A DNA stretch of 9,121 nt from VFMC01 sp044359565 (GCA_044359565.1 JBIKLX010000133.1:1-9121); one strand, 5' to 3'. Counted from the first letter of the stretch, positions 1-6,152 are shown. The notes: generated by a model from the sequence alone, not told the origin. Translations and numbers: made by a program.

Positions 1-54
1 CACCGCGCTCAGCGCCCCCGGCCGGCCCTTCCCCGCGATGAGCAACGTGCGCAC
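1..54 (-). CDS. Possible 5' end of a downstream gene, cut by the window edge
   Basis: The minus-strand frame is open from base 84 to the left edge. Its first usable start is a GTG at 54-52. The 18 visible residues begin M-R-T-L-L-I-A-G-K-G and look like a first beta strand followed by a glycine-rich loop. Third codon positions are mostly G or C, as in neighbouring real genes. The start lies 56 bases beyond the stop of the AGPS-like gene, so this would be the fourth gene of that operon. The SD is weak (GCAGG about 11 bases upstream). The start falls inside a large inverted repeat, which can itself create an open frame by chance. Too little is visible to name a family. Confidence 0.3.
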   Translation of the reverse strand, partial: MRTLLIAGKGRPGALSAV

Positions 55-84
55 CTGTTGCGCAGCCTGCTCATCGCGCCGGGG
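31..84. repeat. Long nested inverted repeat (hairpin) after the AGPS-like gene
   Basis: Bases 34-44 pair perfectly with 68-78 (11 bp, core GCGATGAGCA/TGCTCATCGC). Inside them a second stem pairs TGCGCA at 48-53 with TGCGCA at 59-64 around a 5-base loop. A 3x3 internal loop separates the two stems, and CCCC at 31-34 and GGGG at 81-84 could extend the base by shifted pairing. The structure starts about 30 bases after the stop at 111. No T-run follows on either strand, so it is not a textbook Rho-independent terminator. It could be an mRNA-stabilising or attenuating hairpin, or a protein-binding site. Confidence 0.6.
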
Positions 85-110
85 TCACGGACGCAGGGCC
101 GTCGGTCCGG

Positions 111-1553
111 TCAGCGGGGGATGATGGTGCCGATGTTCATGATGCCGTGCGGGTCGAACGCGTGCTTCAACGCCTCGAGCATCGGATACGAGGTGCCGTA
201 CTCGTCGCGCACCCAGCGGGCCCGGGCCTTGCCGATGCCGTGGTGGTGCACGATCGACCCCCCGTGGCGCAGCGTCTCTTCCATGATGATCGTGATGATC
301 GGGAAGTAGTACTTATCGTTCTCTTCCTCGGGCTCGCAGTCGATGAGGTCGTAGAAGTAGTTGAAGTACATGTTCGTGCCGTTGATGTAGCTGTGCGACG
401 AGTGGCCGCCCAGCAGGGTGATGCCGTTGATCTCGGCGCGGATGCGCGGGATGACGGCGTCATAGATCTTCTGGATGCTGGTCCAGTCGGCCGAGATCTC
501 GGTGGTGCGGTTCACGTTGCGCGTGGTGCGGATGCGCTCGTCTTCGCGGGTCACCTTGTCGGGGCCCCACACCAGGTCGTTGAACCACTCCTCGATCAGC
601 GCCGAGTCGACCGGCTTGCATTCGGGGTATTTGGCCACCAGTTCGTGGATGCCTGCCTCGGTGGCGGCAGTGATGCCCGCGTTGCCCTCGGCCATGAACA
701 GCAGGATGCAGTCGTCGGGCGCAGCGAAGTGCGAGAAGTGCAGTTGCCCGTCCTCGAAGTCGTACAGGCGGGCCACCGACGGCTTGTAGCCGGCCACCAT
801 CACCTCGCGCAGCGCCTCGAAGCCGGTCGACATGTTCTTCAACGTCCAGCCCATGAAGCGGTGGTTCTCGGGCATGTACGGGAACAACTTCACCGTGAGT
901 TCGGTGATGTAGCACAGCGCGCCCTCGTTGCCGATGACGATGTGGCGGATGTCGGGGCCGGCGGCGCGGCGTGGCACGTTCTTGATGCGGCTCACCTGTC
1001 CACCGGGGAACACCACCTCACAGCCGACCACCATGTCTTCGATACCGCCGTACAGGGTGCTGAACTGGCCGATGCTGCGGGTGGCGGTGAGGCCGCCCAT
1101 GCTGGCGATGGGCTTCGACTGCGGCGAGTGGCCGGTGGTGAGGCCCACCTTGCGCACCTCGTCTTCCAGCGCCTGCAGCGGCACCCCGCACTCGACGGTG
1201 GCCTGCATGTTGTAGGCGTCGATGGAGATGATGCGGTTCATCTGCGAGCCGTCGACGACGATCGAGTTCTCGACGCCGCTCTCGAGGCCACCCTCTGTGG
1301 CGGTGCCGCCGGTGCGGGCCACCACGTTCACCCGGTGTTCGTCGGCAAAGGCCAACACACGCGCCACCTCGTCGGTGCTGCGCACCATCACCACGGCGGC
1401 GGGCATCAGCATCGTGTGCACGTCGAAGATGTTCTGCAGCTTGCGGAAGTTGTCGACGCTCGATCGCTTCAACTCGGCCTCGTCGGTGACGACCTGGACG
1501 GGGGTGAGCATCTGCTGGAGGTGCTCGACGATTGCTTCACGGGTGAGAGACAT
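111..1553 (-). CDS. FAD-binding oxidase related to alkyldihydroxyacetonephosphate synthase (AGPS-like)
   Basis: The 480-residue flavoprotein has a PCMH/VAO-type FAD-binding domain (about residues 48-225) and an FAD-oxidase C-terminal domain (about 230-480). AGPS swaps the acyl group of acyl-DHAP for a fatty alcohol to make ether lipids. Features recalled from AGPS are visible: DGSQMNRI (101-108), TGH (140-142), GPDIRH (199-204), IGNEG (207-211), SVARLYD with R262, Y396 in NMYFNYF, and the HHHGIGK triple histidine (436-438). The FAD loop reads TGGTATEGG rather than the usual GGGTS. The ATG at 1553 is chosen because GAAGGA lies 7 bases upstream; the frame stays open further upstream only as antiframe read-through of the kinase gene. 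It is last of three genes in the operon. Its sugar-kinase neighbours and its shorter length than animal AGPS make a non-lipid substrate plausible. Family placement is firm; the reaction is not. Confidence 0.88.
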   Translation of the reverse strand: MSLTREAIVEHLQQMLTPVQVVTDEAELKRSSVDNFRKLQNIFDVHTMLMPAAVVMVRSTDEVARVLAFADEHRVNVVARTGGTATEGGLESGVENSIVVDGSQMNRIISIDAYNMQATVECGVPLQALEDEVRKVGLTTGHSPQSKPIASMGGLTATRSIGQFSTLYGGIEDMVVGCEVVFPGGQVSRIKNVPRRAAGPDIRHIVIGNEGALCYITELTVKLFPYMPENHRFMGWTLKNMSTGFEALREVMVAGYKPSVARLYDFEDGQLHFSHFAAPDDCILLFMAEGNAGITAATEAGIHELVAKYPECKPVDSALIEEWFNDLVWGPDKVTREDERIRTTRNVNRTTEISADWTSIQKIYDAVIPRIRAEINGITLLGGHSSHSYINGTNMYFNYFYDLIDCEPEEENDKYYFPIITIIMEETLRHGGSIVHHHGIGKARARWVRDEYGTSYPMLEALKHAFDPHGIMNIGTIIPR

Positions 1554-1560
1554 GGTGGGG

Positions 1561-1566
1561 TCCTTC
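1561..1566 (-). promoter_or_regulatory. Shine-Dalgarno site fixing the AGPS-like start
   Basis: The minus strand reads GAAGGA, 7 bases before the ATG at 1553. It sits in the 26-base gap after the kinase stop codon. It rules out the much longer open frame that runs upstream through the kinase gene. Confidence 0.75.
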
Positions 1567-1579
1567 AAGTGGGTGGGGG

Positions 1580-3016
1580 TCAGTGGAAGATCGGGTAGGC
1601 GCGCTGGTACAGCGGGTCGGTGGCGGCACGAATGGCGGGGTACACAGTCTCGTTCATCTGTGCGTACACGGCGCCGTTCGCCGCGTCGGGGAGGAACGAC
1701 TCGCGCGCCGACGCCATGTGCGCCGCCGCGGTGGCGATGTCGGGATGCACGCCGGTGGCCGCTGCGGCGCAGATGGCCGCGCCCAGGCTGGCACCGCTGG
1801 CACCGGTGCTGCGTGAGGCAGTGATGCCGAACACGTCGGCGAAGATGTGCATGAACAGCGGGCTGCGCGATCCACCGCCCGACACGACGATCTCGTCGAG
1901 GGTGATGCCCAACTCGGTGCACATCGCATCGACATGGTGCTTCATCGTCAGCGCGATGGCCTCGAGGATGGAGCGGTAGACGTGGCCACGGCTGTGGCGG
2001 GCGTCGAAGCCCAGCATCGTGCCCTTGCGGAACGGCTTGTCGCCCGGCGCCAGCCAGTCGAGCACGGTCATCAGTCCCTCGCTGCCGGCGGGCACCTGCG
2101 CGGCTTCGCGCTCGAGGTACTCCTCGCGACTCAACCCCAGCGACACGGCCCGCTCGGCCATCTCGTCGCCCAGCAGGTCGAGGAACCACGTGAGGGTCCA
2201 CATCCCGCGGCGCACTCCCCCGCTCTCGTAGAGGTAGCGATGCGGGATGCACGCGAAGTTGGTCCAGAAGTTGGCCGGCGACAGGTGGTTCTCGTGGCCG
2301 TGCACCATCGCGGCGATGTAGGTGCCGAGCGACACCAGCGCTGTCGACTCGCCGAGGGTGCCCGAGCCGAGCATCTCGACGGCCTTGTCATTGGCGGTGT
2401 GCACCACGGCCACCCCGGCCGGGATGCTGGTGGCCGCGGCGGCCGCAGGCGTGAGCGGGCCGATCACCTCGCCCGGCATCTGCAGCTCGAACAGTTGCTC
2501 ACGACGCACGCCGAACTGCTCGTACAGCGCCGGGTCGTCGCTCCACTGCCAGGTGTCGGTGTCGATGGGCCACTGCAGGATGATGTTGTTGGCGGCGGTG
2601 TCGACGAGGCGGCCGGTGAACCGGTGGGCGATGTAGCCCGATGCCGTGGTGGCGTAGGCGAGCCGCGGATCATCGGGCAGGTACGGGCGATACGCGCGCT
2701 CGTCCATCCAGCTCATCACCGGCTCGACCAGGTCGCCCTGCGCATCGAGGAACGCCTTGCAGCAGCGGATCGGGCAGATGCCCACACCGGCGATGTCGGC
2801 CGGGTCGCCCGTGAACGCTGCCATGGCCTGGCGGCTGGCCGAGGCGATGGCGGTCCACAGATCGTCGTCGGGGTGCAGCGCCACACCGTGGCGGGGCCGG
2901 CTCATCGGCCGCAGCATCTGCTGGGCACTGGCCACCACGGTGCCGGCAGCGTCGACCACCACCACCTTGGCGCTCTGCGTCCCGCAGTCGATCCCGATCA
3001 GGTAGGGCCCGGCCAT
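1580..3016 (-). CDS. FGGY-family carbohydrate kinase (xylulokinase-like fold, substrate unknown)
   Basis: This 478-residue cytoplasmic kinase should phosphorylate a sugar or polyol with ATP. The N-terminal FGGY domain carries the phosphate-binding IGIDCGTQSAK (7-17) and a WMDERA segment (103-108) that matches the W-x-D-x-R-A of xylulokinases and LsrK-like kinases. The C-terminal domain begins near residue 200. D210 in NDKA is the likely catalytic base, followed by SLGTY (229-233) and the adenosine-site motif GGGSRSP (380-386) with LFMHIFADVFG. The usual GQMHG-like substrate loop is replaced by GICPIRCCKAF (79-89), so the substrate is not the standard xylulose set. Full length for the family. 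The ATG at 3016 has GGAG 7 bases upstream. It lies 28 bases after the dehydrogenase and 26 before the AGPS-like gene, with the same transcription unit implied. Confidence 0.92.
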   Translation of the reverse strand: MAGPYLIGIDCGTQSAKVVVVDAAGTVVASAQQMLRPMSRPRHGVALHPDDDLWTAIASASRQAMAAFTGDPADIAGVGICPIRCCKAFLDAQGDLVEPVMSWMDERAYRPYLPDDPRLAYATTASGYIAHRFTGRLVDTAANNIILQWPIDTDTWQWSDDPALYEQFGVRREQLFELQMPGEVIGPLTPAAAAATSIPAGVAVVHTANDKAVEMLGSGTLGESTALVSLGTYIAAMVHGHENHLSPANFWTNFACIPHRYLYESGGVRRGMWTLTWFLDLLGDEMAERAVSLGLSREEYLEREAAQVPAGSEGLMTVLDWLAPGDKPFRKGTMLGFDARHSRGHVYRSILEAIALTMKHHVDAMCTELGITLDEIVVSGGGSRSPLFMHIFADVFGITASRSTGASGASLGAAICAAAATGVHPDIATAAAHMASARESFLPDAANGAVYAQMNETVYPAIRAATDPLYQRAYPIFH

Positions 3017-3023
3017 TCGTTTG

Positions 3024-3027
3024 CTCC
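3024..3027 (-). promoter_or_regulatory. Shine-Dalgarno site of the FGGY kinase
   Basis: The minus strand reads GGAG 7 bases before the ATG at 3016, inside the short gap after the dehydrogenase stop. Confidence 0.65.
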
Positions 3028-3044
3028 GTCCGTCGCGCCGCGGC

Positions 3045-3821
3045 TCAGCGGACGAGGTAGCCGCCGTCGACGGCGAGGATGTGCCCGTTCACGTAGTCGC
3101 TCGCTCGGCTGGCGAGGAACACCACGGTGCCCATCAGGTCGGCCACGTCGCCCCAGCGCCCGGCGGGGATGTGATCGAGCACGCGCTGGTTGCTCTCGGG
3201 GTTGCCGCGGGTGTTCGTCGTAATGGCTGTGGCGTAGTAGCCGGGGGCAATGCCGTTCACCTGGATGTCGTGCATGGCCAGCTCGTCGCAGTAGGCCTTG
3301 GTGAGCCCGGCGATGCCGTGCTTGGTGGCCGCGTAGGCCGACGACAGGCGGCCGCCGAGGAAGCTGAACATCGAGCAGATGTTGATGATCTTGCCGCTGC
3401 GCTGGGGCACCATCTTCTGCGCCGCTTCGTAGCTCATCTCGAACGCCGCAGTGAGGTTCACGGCCACCGTGGCGTCCCACTTGTCGCGGCCGAATTCGAG
3501 CACTTCGCCGAGGGGGCAGATGCCGGCGGAGTTGACGAGGATGTCGATGGACCCGAGGCGGGCGACGCACTCGTCGATCACCTGACGCGGCACGCCGTCG
3601 GCGGTGATGTCGGCCACCATGAACTCGTAGCGACGGCCCACACCCTCGACGAGGCGCCGGGTGGTGCCGTCGTCGTCGGCCAGGCTGGGCACGAACACGT
3701 TCGCCCCCGCCTTCGCGAGCGCGAGCGTGAACGACTGACCGAGACCGGTGTTGCCACCGGTGACGATGGCGTTCTTGCCCGCGAGACTGAAGAAGTCCAT
3801 CGAGAATTCGGTGATGTCCAT
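3045..3821 (-). CDS. Short-chain dehydrogenase/reductase, KduD/gluconate-5-dehydrogenase-like
   Basis: This 258-residue classical SDR is an NAD(P)-dependent oxidoreductase acting on a hydroxyl or keto group of a sugar acid, sugar or polyol. The Rossmann motif TGGNTGLG is at 21-28, NSAG at 97-100, and the catalytic set is N122, S150, Y163 and K167 (YAATK). The C-terminal half (APGYYAT, IPAGRWG, SDYVNGHILAVDGGY) closely resembles 2-dehydro-3-deoxy-D-gluconate 5-dehydrogenase (KduD) as I recall it. The kinase and AGPS-like neighbours are not a pectin pathway, so KduD activity itself is doubtful. The start at 3821 is chosen for its strong SD (GGAGG, 9 bases upstream). An in-frame ATG at codon 8 would give the shorter N-terminus common in relatives. 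First gene of the operon, divergent from the PhyH gene. Confidence 0.92.
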   Translation of the reverse strand: MDITEFSMDFFSLAGKNAIVTGGNTGLGQSFTLALAKAGANVFVPSLADDDGTTRRLVEGVGRRYEFMVADITADGVPRQVIDECVARLGSIDILVNSAGICPLGEVLEFGRDKWDATVAVNLTAAFEMSYEAAQKMVPQRSGKIINICSMFSFLGGRLSSAYAATKHGIAGLTKAYCDELAMHDIQVNGIAPGYYATAITTNTRGNPESNQRVLDHIPAGRWGDVADLMGTVVFLASRASDYVNGHILAVDGGYLVR

Positions 3822-3830
3822 GCGTGCGTT

Positions 3831-3835
3831 CCTCC
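3831..3835 (-). promoter_or_regulatory. Shine-Dalgarno site of the dehydrogenase
   Basis: The minus strand reads GGAGG 9 bases before the ATG at 3821. It supports this start over the internal ATG at codon 8. Confidence 0.75.
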
Positions 3836-3851
3836 GTACTGAACCCAGCCG

Positions 3852-3878
3852 ATGCTAGTGCGGGGGCCTGTCGCGACA
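3852..3878 (-). promoter_or_regulatory. Candidate promoter and palindromic operator of the dehydrogenase-kinase-oxidase operon
   Basis: A -10-like TAGCAT on the minus strand (3852-3857) would start a transcript with a short leader of about 25 bases. Upstream of it, near the expected -35, is the perfect 10-bp palindrome TGTCGCGACA (3869-3878). No good -35 hexamer is visible, which would suit an activator-dependent or repressor-controlled promoter. The site lies in the 129-base divergent region shared with the PhyH gene and could control both. This is pattern matching only. Confidence 0.3.
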
Positions 3879-3950
3879 CGGAACGCGCGTACCGGGATTC
3901 GCGTGATGCAGCGCCATCGTGGCAGCGCGCCGATGTGGTCAACTGGAGTC

Positions 3951-4694
3951 ATGCCCCACGGCGCACTCACCGACGAAGAGCGCTACCACTTCGACCTCTA
4001 CGGCTACGTGGTGCGACGCAACGTGCTCAGCAGCGGCGAGGTGCGCCGCCTGCACCTCGAGATCGATGCGCTCGGGCTGCCACCCGCCGCGACGTCGATC
4101 CAGTCGCAGCGGTTCGTCGGCGTGATCGAGGCCGGCGGGCTCATGCGCGACCTCATCGACGACGATGCCGTCATCGACGTGATGCGCGAACTGTGCGGTC
4201 CGCACGTGCGGCTCGACCACGCCTACGGCATCGTGATGGCGCCCGATACGGCCGGCCTCGGGCTCCACGGCGGCAGGCTCCCCTTCGACCCGGCGCAGTA
4301 CTACCTGGTCGAGAACGGCCACATCCACTGCGGCCTCACCGTGGTGCAGTGGGCCGTGTCGGATCATCCGCCCGGGCAGGGCGGGTTCTGCTGCGTGCCC
4401 GGTTCGCACAAGGCCAACTTCCGCATGCCGGCCACGATCGACCTCGACCATCCGCTCGTCACCGAGGTGGCCCTCGCCCCGGGCGACCTGGTGGTGTTCA
4501 CCGAGGCGCTCACCCACGGCACGCTGCCCTGGACCGCCCCACACCAACGACGCAGCCTGCTGTACAAGTACTCGCCCGGCCCCACGTCGTGGTCGGTGCG
4601 GCCGCCGTGCCGGCCCGAGGTGCTGGCCGAACTCACCGACCGCCAGCGTCGCCTCTGCGCCCCGCCCTCGGTGGCCGAACACCCGGTGGTGTGA
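3951..4694 (+). CDS. PhyH (phytanoyl-CoA dioxygenase) family Fe(II)/2-oxoglutarate oxygenase
   Basis: The 247-residue product belongs to the PhyH double-stranded beta-helix family, cytoplasmic enzymes that usually hydroxylate a substrate using Fe(II), 2-oxoglutarate and O2. Visible signs are LTDEERYHFDLYGYVV at the N-terminus, GGFCCVPGSHK (144-154), GDLVVFTEALTHG with H189 as the distal iron ligand, and R200/R201 as the likely 2-oxoglutarate anchor. The proximal H-x-D is not obvious: the best candidates are LHGG at 105-108 and HIHCG at 124-128, both with glycine where the carboxylate should be. The frame is open upstream to an ATG at 3852, but homology begins near 3951 and TGGAG precedes that ATG, though only 2 bases away. 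It is divergent from the operon to its left and ends 12 bases from a convergent gene. Substrate unknown. Confidence 0.85.
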   Translation: MPHGALTDEERYHFDLYGYVVRRNVLSSGEVRRLHLEIDALGLPPAATSIQSQRFVGVIEAGGLMRDLIDDDAVIDVMRELCGPHVRLDHAYGIVMAPDTAGLGLHGGRLPFDPAQYYLVENGHIHCGLTVVQWAVSDHPPGQGGFCCVPGSHKANFRMPATIDLDHPLVTEVALAPGDLVVFTEALTHGTLPWTAPHQRRSLLYKYSPGPTSWSVRPPCRPEVLAELTDRQRRLCAPPSVAEHPVV

Positions 4695-4706
4695 CGACGG
4701 CGCGGC

Positions 4707-5513
4707 TCAGGGTCGCACCGACGCGAACACGGCGCGGGCGCGTTCCACCGGGTCGGGGTAGGTGTCGCGCAGCCAGGCCGAGCGCACCTCGAACGAGATC
4801 GGCACCTCGGGAACGCAGGCGAGCAAACGGTCGAGCGGCAGCATTCCGTCACCGGGCAGCAGCCGTTCGTGCAACGCCTCGCGGATGAGCCCCATCGGCG
4901 AGGTGTCGTCGGGTGGTGCGCCTGCGTCGCACAGTTGCAGGTACGGCAACCGGCCGGCTGGCGCGGCACGCAACCCCTCAGGCGTCTCACCAGCGCGAGC
5001 CAGATGCAGCGCGTCGACGAGCACACCCACCGCCGGGTGCGCGACCGAGTCGACGATCGCACTCGCCTGGGCGAAGGAGCGCACCCCCAGCGCGGGCAGG
5101 AACTCGAGCACCAGCGTCACCGCCGAGCCCTCCACCCGCGCTGCCAGCGTGGCGAGGCGCGCCGCGACTGCACCACTGTCGGCTTCGCGACTGGCCACCA
5201 GCGCATGGCGTGCACCCAGTTCGATGGCCGCGTCGACGATGGCCTCGCCGTGGTCGTCGGCCGAGCCGAGCATGATCGGCTCGACGTCGAGGGCAACGAG
5301 TCCATGGTGATCGAGCCGGGCCGCCACCGACCGCAGCACCTGCGGCGACCAGGTGGCCGGGTCGAACCACACCCCCACCGCGGGGAACCCCGCGGCGGCT
5401 GCCGCATCGACCGTCTCGGCCGGCGCGAACTCGGGCACGGTCCCAGCCGCCAACGACAGCAGCCGCGAACCGACGTGCGGTCGGCGGTCGGGCACGCTCA
5501 ACTGTTCGTCCAC
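4707..5513 (-). CDS. Sugar phosphate isomerase/epimerase-like TIM-barrel protein
   Basis: The 268-residue protein fits the xylose-isomerase-like TIM-barrel family (AP_endonuc_2 fold), whose members isomerise or epimerise sugars or act on related compounds with a divalent metal. Strand-end residues fitting the metal site are E78 (LDVEP), E137 (LEFLP), D167 and H170 (VDALH), Q193 and D196 (QLCDA), and E242 (SFEVRS). The GTG at 5513 is the first start clear of the preceding gene; a longer frame from 5612 would overlap that gene by about 50 bases. The SD is poor (CGGGGT directly before the GTG), and GTGs at 5495 or 5474 are alternatives. It follows the small exported protein by 47 bases and converges on the PhyH gene. 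Substrate and pathway are not evident. Confidence 0.8.
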   Translation of the reverse strand: MDEQLSVPDRRPHVGSRLLSLAAGTVPEFAPAETVDAAAAAGFPAVGVWFDPATWSPQVLRSVAARLDHHGLVALDVEPIMLGSADDHGEAIVDAAIELGARHALVASREADSGAVAARLATLAARVEGSAVTLVLEFLPALGVRSFAQASAIVDSVAHPAVGVLVDALHLARAGETPEGLRAAPAGRLPYLQLCDAGAPPDDTSPMGLIREALHERLLPGDGMLPLDRLLACVPEVPISFEVRSAWLRDTYPDPVERARAVFASVRP

Positions 5514-5520
5514 ACCCCGA

Positions 5521-5552
5521 CCGTACTGTGTCGGGCGGCGCTCGCGGTACGG
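5521..5552. repeat. Inverted repeat upstream of the TIM-barrel gene
   Basis: CCGTAC at 5521-5526 pairs with GTACGG at 5547-5552 across a 20-base GC-rich spacer. It fills most of the gap between the exported-protein stop (5561) and the GTG at 5513. It could be an operator or a weak intergenic hairpin. No T-run follows. Confidence 0.35.
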
Positions 5553-5560
5553 CGAGTGGC

Positions 5561-6031
5561 TCAGCCCTGCTGGGCCTGGAACACACCGGCAGCCGTGAAG
5601 TCGCCACGCCACTCGATTCCGTCGAGGGCGAAGTCGGGGGCGGCTACCAGGTTCCCGTCATCGAGCACGATGTACACCTCGTCGCCGGCGCGTGGCGCGC
5701 AGCCAGTGTTGGTGGCAACCGCAGCGATGCGATCGCCGGAGTCGTACGACACCATCGCAATTCGAGGAACGCGCACCTCGAGCACCTGGCTCACCTCGCC
5801 GCCGCCGCCGCCGGCCGCCGACACCTGAGCCGGAGTGTCGGCCGCCTCGTCGGAGACGCACGCGGCTCGTTCGATCAAGGTCGGTCGCACTGGGGCAGAC
5901 GGTGCCGACGGTGCCGACAGTGCAGATGGTGCCGGTGCGCTGCGCCCGATACCGAACGCCGGAAGCGCAACGGCTCCCGTCGCCAGCAGCACCGCACCCG
6001 ACCAGACTGCTGCTCGTACCGTGTGGCGCAC
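5561..6031 (-). CDS. Small exported or membrane-anchored protein of unknown family
   Basis: The 156-residue product begins with basic residues and a hydrophobic stretch (about 9-27, AVWSGAVLLATGAVALPAFG), a signal peptide or N-terminal anchor. A Ser-Ala-Pro linker (31-47) follows, then C58, a Gly run (74-78) and a compact C-terminal domain of about 75 residues (RVPRIAMVSYD, VATNTGCAPRAGDEVYIVLDDG). C58 and C111 could form a disulfide outside the cell. The GTG at 6031 is chosen because AGGAGG lies 7 bases upstream; an in-frame GTG at 6055 lies before that SD. The gene has its own upstream region with two palindromes, so it is probably a separate or internally promoted unit. I do not recognise the domain and assign no function. 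Confidence 0.75.
   Translation of the reverse strand: MRHTVRAAVWSGAVLLATGAVALPAFGIGRSAPAPSALSAPSAPSAPVRPTLIERAACVSDEAADTPAQVSAAGGGGGEVSQVLEVRVPRIAMVSYDSGDRIAAVATNTGCAPRAGDEVYIVLDDGNLVAAPDFALDGIEWRGDFTAAGVFQAQQG
5891..5941 (-). repeat. Short 9-base tandem repeats encoding the Ser-Ala-Pro linker
   Basis: Degenerate copies of a 9-base unit (plus strand GGTGCCGAC) encode S-A-P triplets, residues 31-47 of the exported protein. This is a typical extended wall-spanning linker, and slippage could change its length. Confidence 0.6.
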
Positions 6032-6038
6032 TGCCGGC

Positions 6039-6044
6039 CCTCCT
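6039..6044 (-). promoter_or_regulatory. Strong Shine-Dalgarno site deciding the exported-protein start
   Basis: The minus strand reads AGGAGG 7 bases before the GTG at 6031, the best ribosome-binding site in the window. It lies within the longer open frame beginning at 6055, so the downstream GTG is the likely start. Confidence 0.8.
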
Positions 6045-6081
6045 CGTGATGACACGAGGGAGATCGGCAGCGAGCCGGGTT

Positions 6082-6102
6082 ACCTAGAGGGACCTTGGTC
6101 CG
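6082..6102 (-). promoter_or_regulatory. DosR/LuxR-type palindrome next to a -10-like element
   Basis: GGACCTTGGTCC (6090-6101) is a perfect 12-bp palindrome. With its left neighbour it reads GGGAC-CTTG-GTCC, close to the two half-sites of the mycobacterial DosR box (GGGAC-4 bases-GTCCC). Immediately downstream on the minus strand is TAGGTA (about 6082-6087), a plausible -10 for the small exported protein. This would place the box over or beside the -35, the usual position for response-regulator activation. No response regulator is visible in the window. Confidence 0.4.
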
Positions 6103-6113
6103 AAACGAGGCGG

Positions 6114-6136
6114 ATTCACCCGTACGGGGGATGAAT
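6114..6136. repeat. Second palindrome with ATTCA/TGAAT arms
   Basis: CCCGTACGGG (6119-6128) is a perfect 10-bp palindrome flanked by ATTCA (6114-6118) and TGAAT (6132-6136), the right arm offset by GGA. It starts 17 bases after the stop of the 321-residue membrane protein and lies upstream of the exported-protein gene. It could be an operator or a terminator-like hairpin. No T-run follows on the minus strand, which favours a binding site. Confidence 0.4.
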
Positions 6137-6152
6137 GGGGATGCGGGGCGAA

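Noticed and set aside
147..1598. A 483-residue plus-strand open frame opposite the AGPS-like gene
   Set aside because: It is a high-GC antisense shadow: its translation is rich in H, R, A, V and D with no recognisable domain, while the minus strand encodes a clear flavoprotein.
1554..2252. An N-terminal extension that would make the AGPS-like protein 713 residues
   Set aside because: The extra 233 residues are the kinase gene read in another frame, and a good SD precedes the ATG at 1553.
1847..3223. A 458-residue plus-strand open frame opposite the kinase and dehydrogenase
   Set aside because: It crosses two real genes on the other strand, has shadow-like composition and shows no domain.
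3852..3950. An upstream ATG giving the PhyH protein 33 more residues
   Set aside because: The added residues are Arg-rich with no homology, and they would use the divergent promoter region as coding sequence.
4692..4709. A terminator between the convergent PhyH and TIM-barrel genes
   Set aside because: Only 12 bases separate the stops and no hairpin is visible there.
3824..4888. A 354-residue plus-strand open frame overlapping the PhyH gene
   Set aside because: It is Arg/Ala/Pro-rich without domains, lies in a different frame from the PhyH homologue and runs past its stop.
6032..6055. An earlier GTG start for the small exported protein
   Set aside because: The strong AGGAGG site lies inside this extension, so ribosomes should start at the GTG at 6031.
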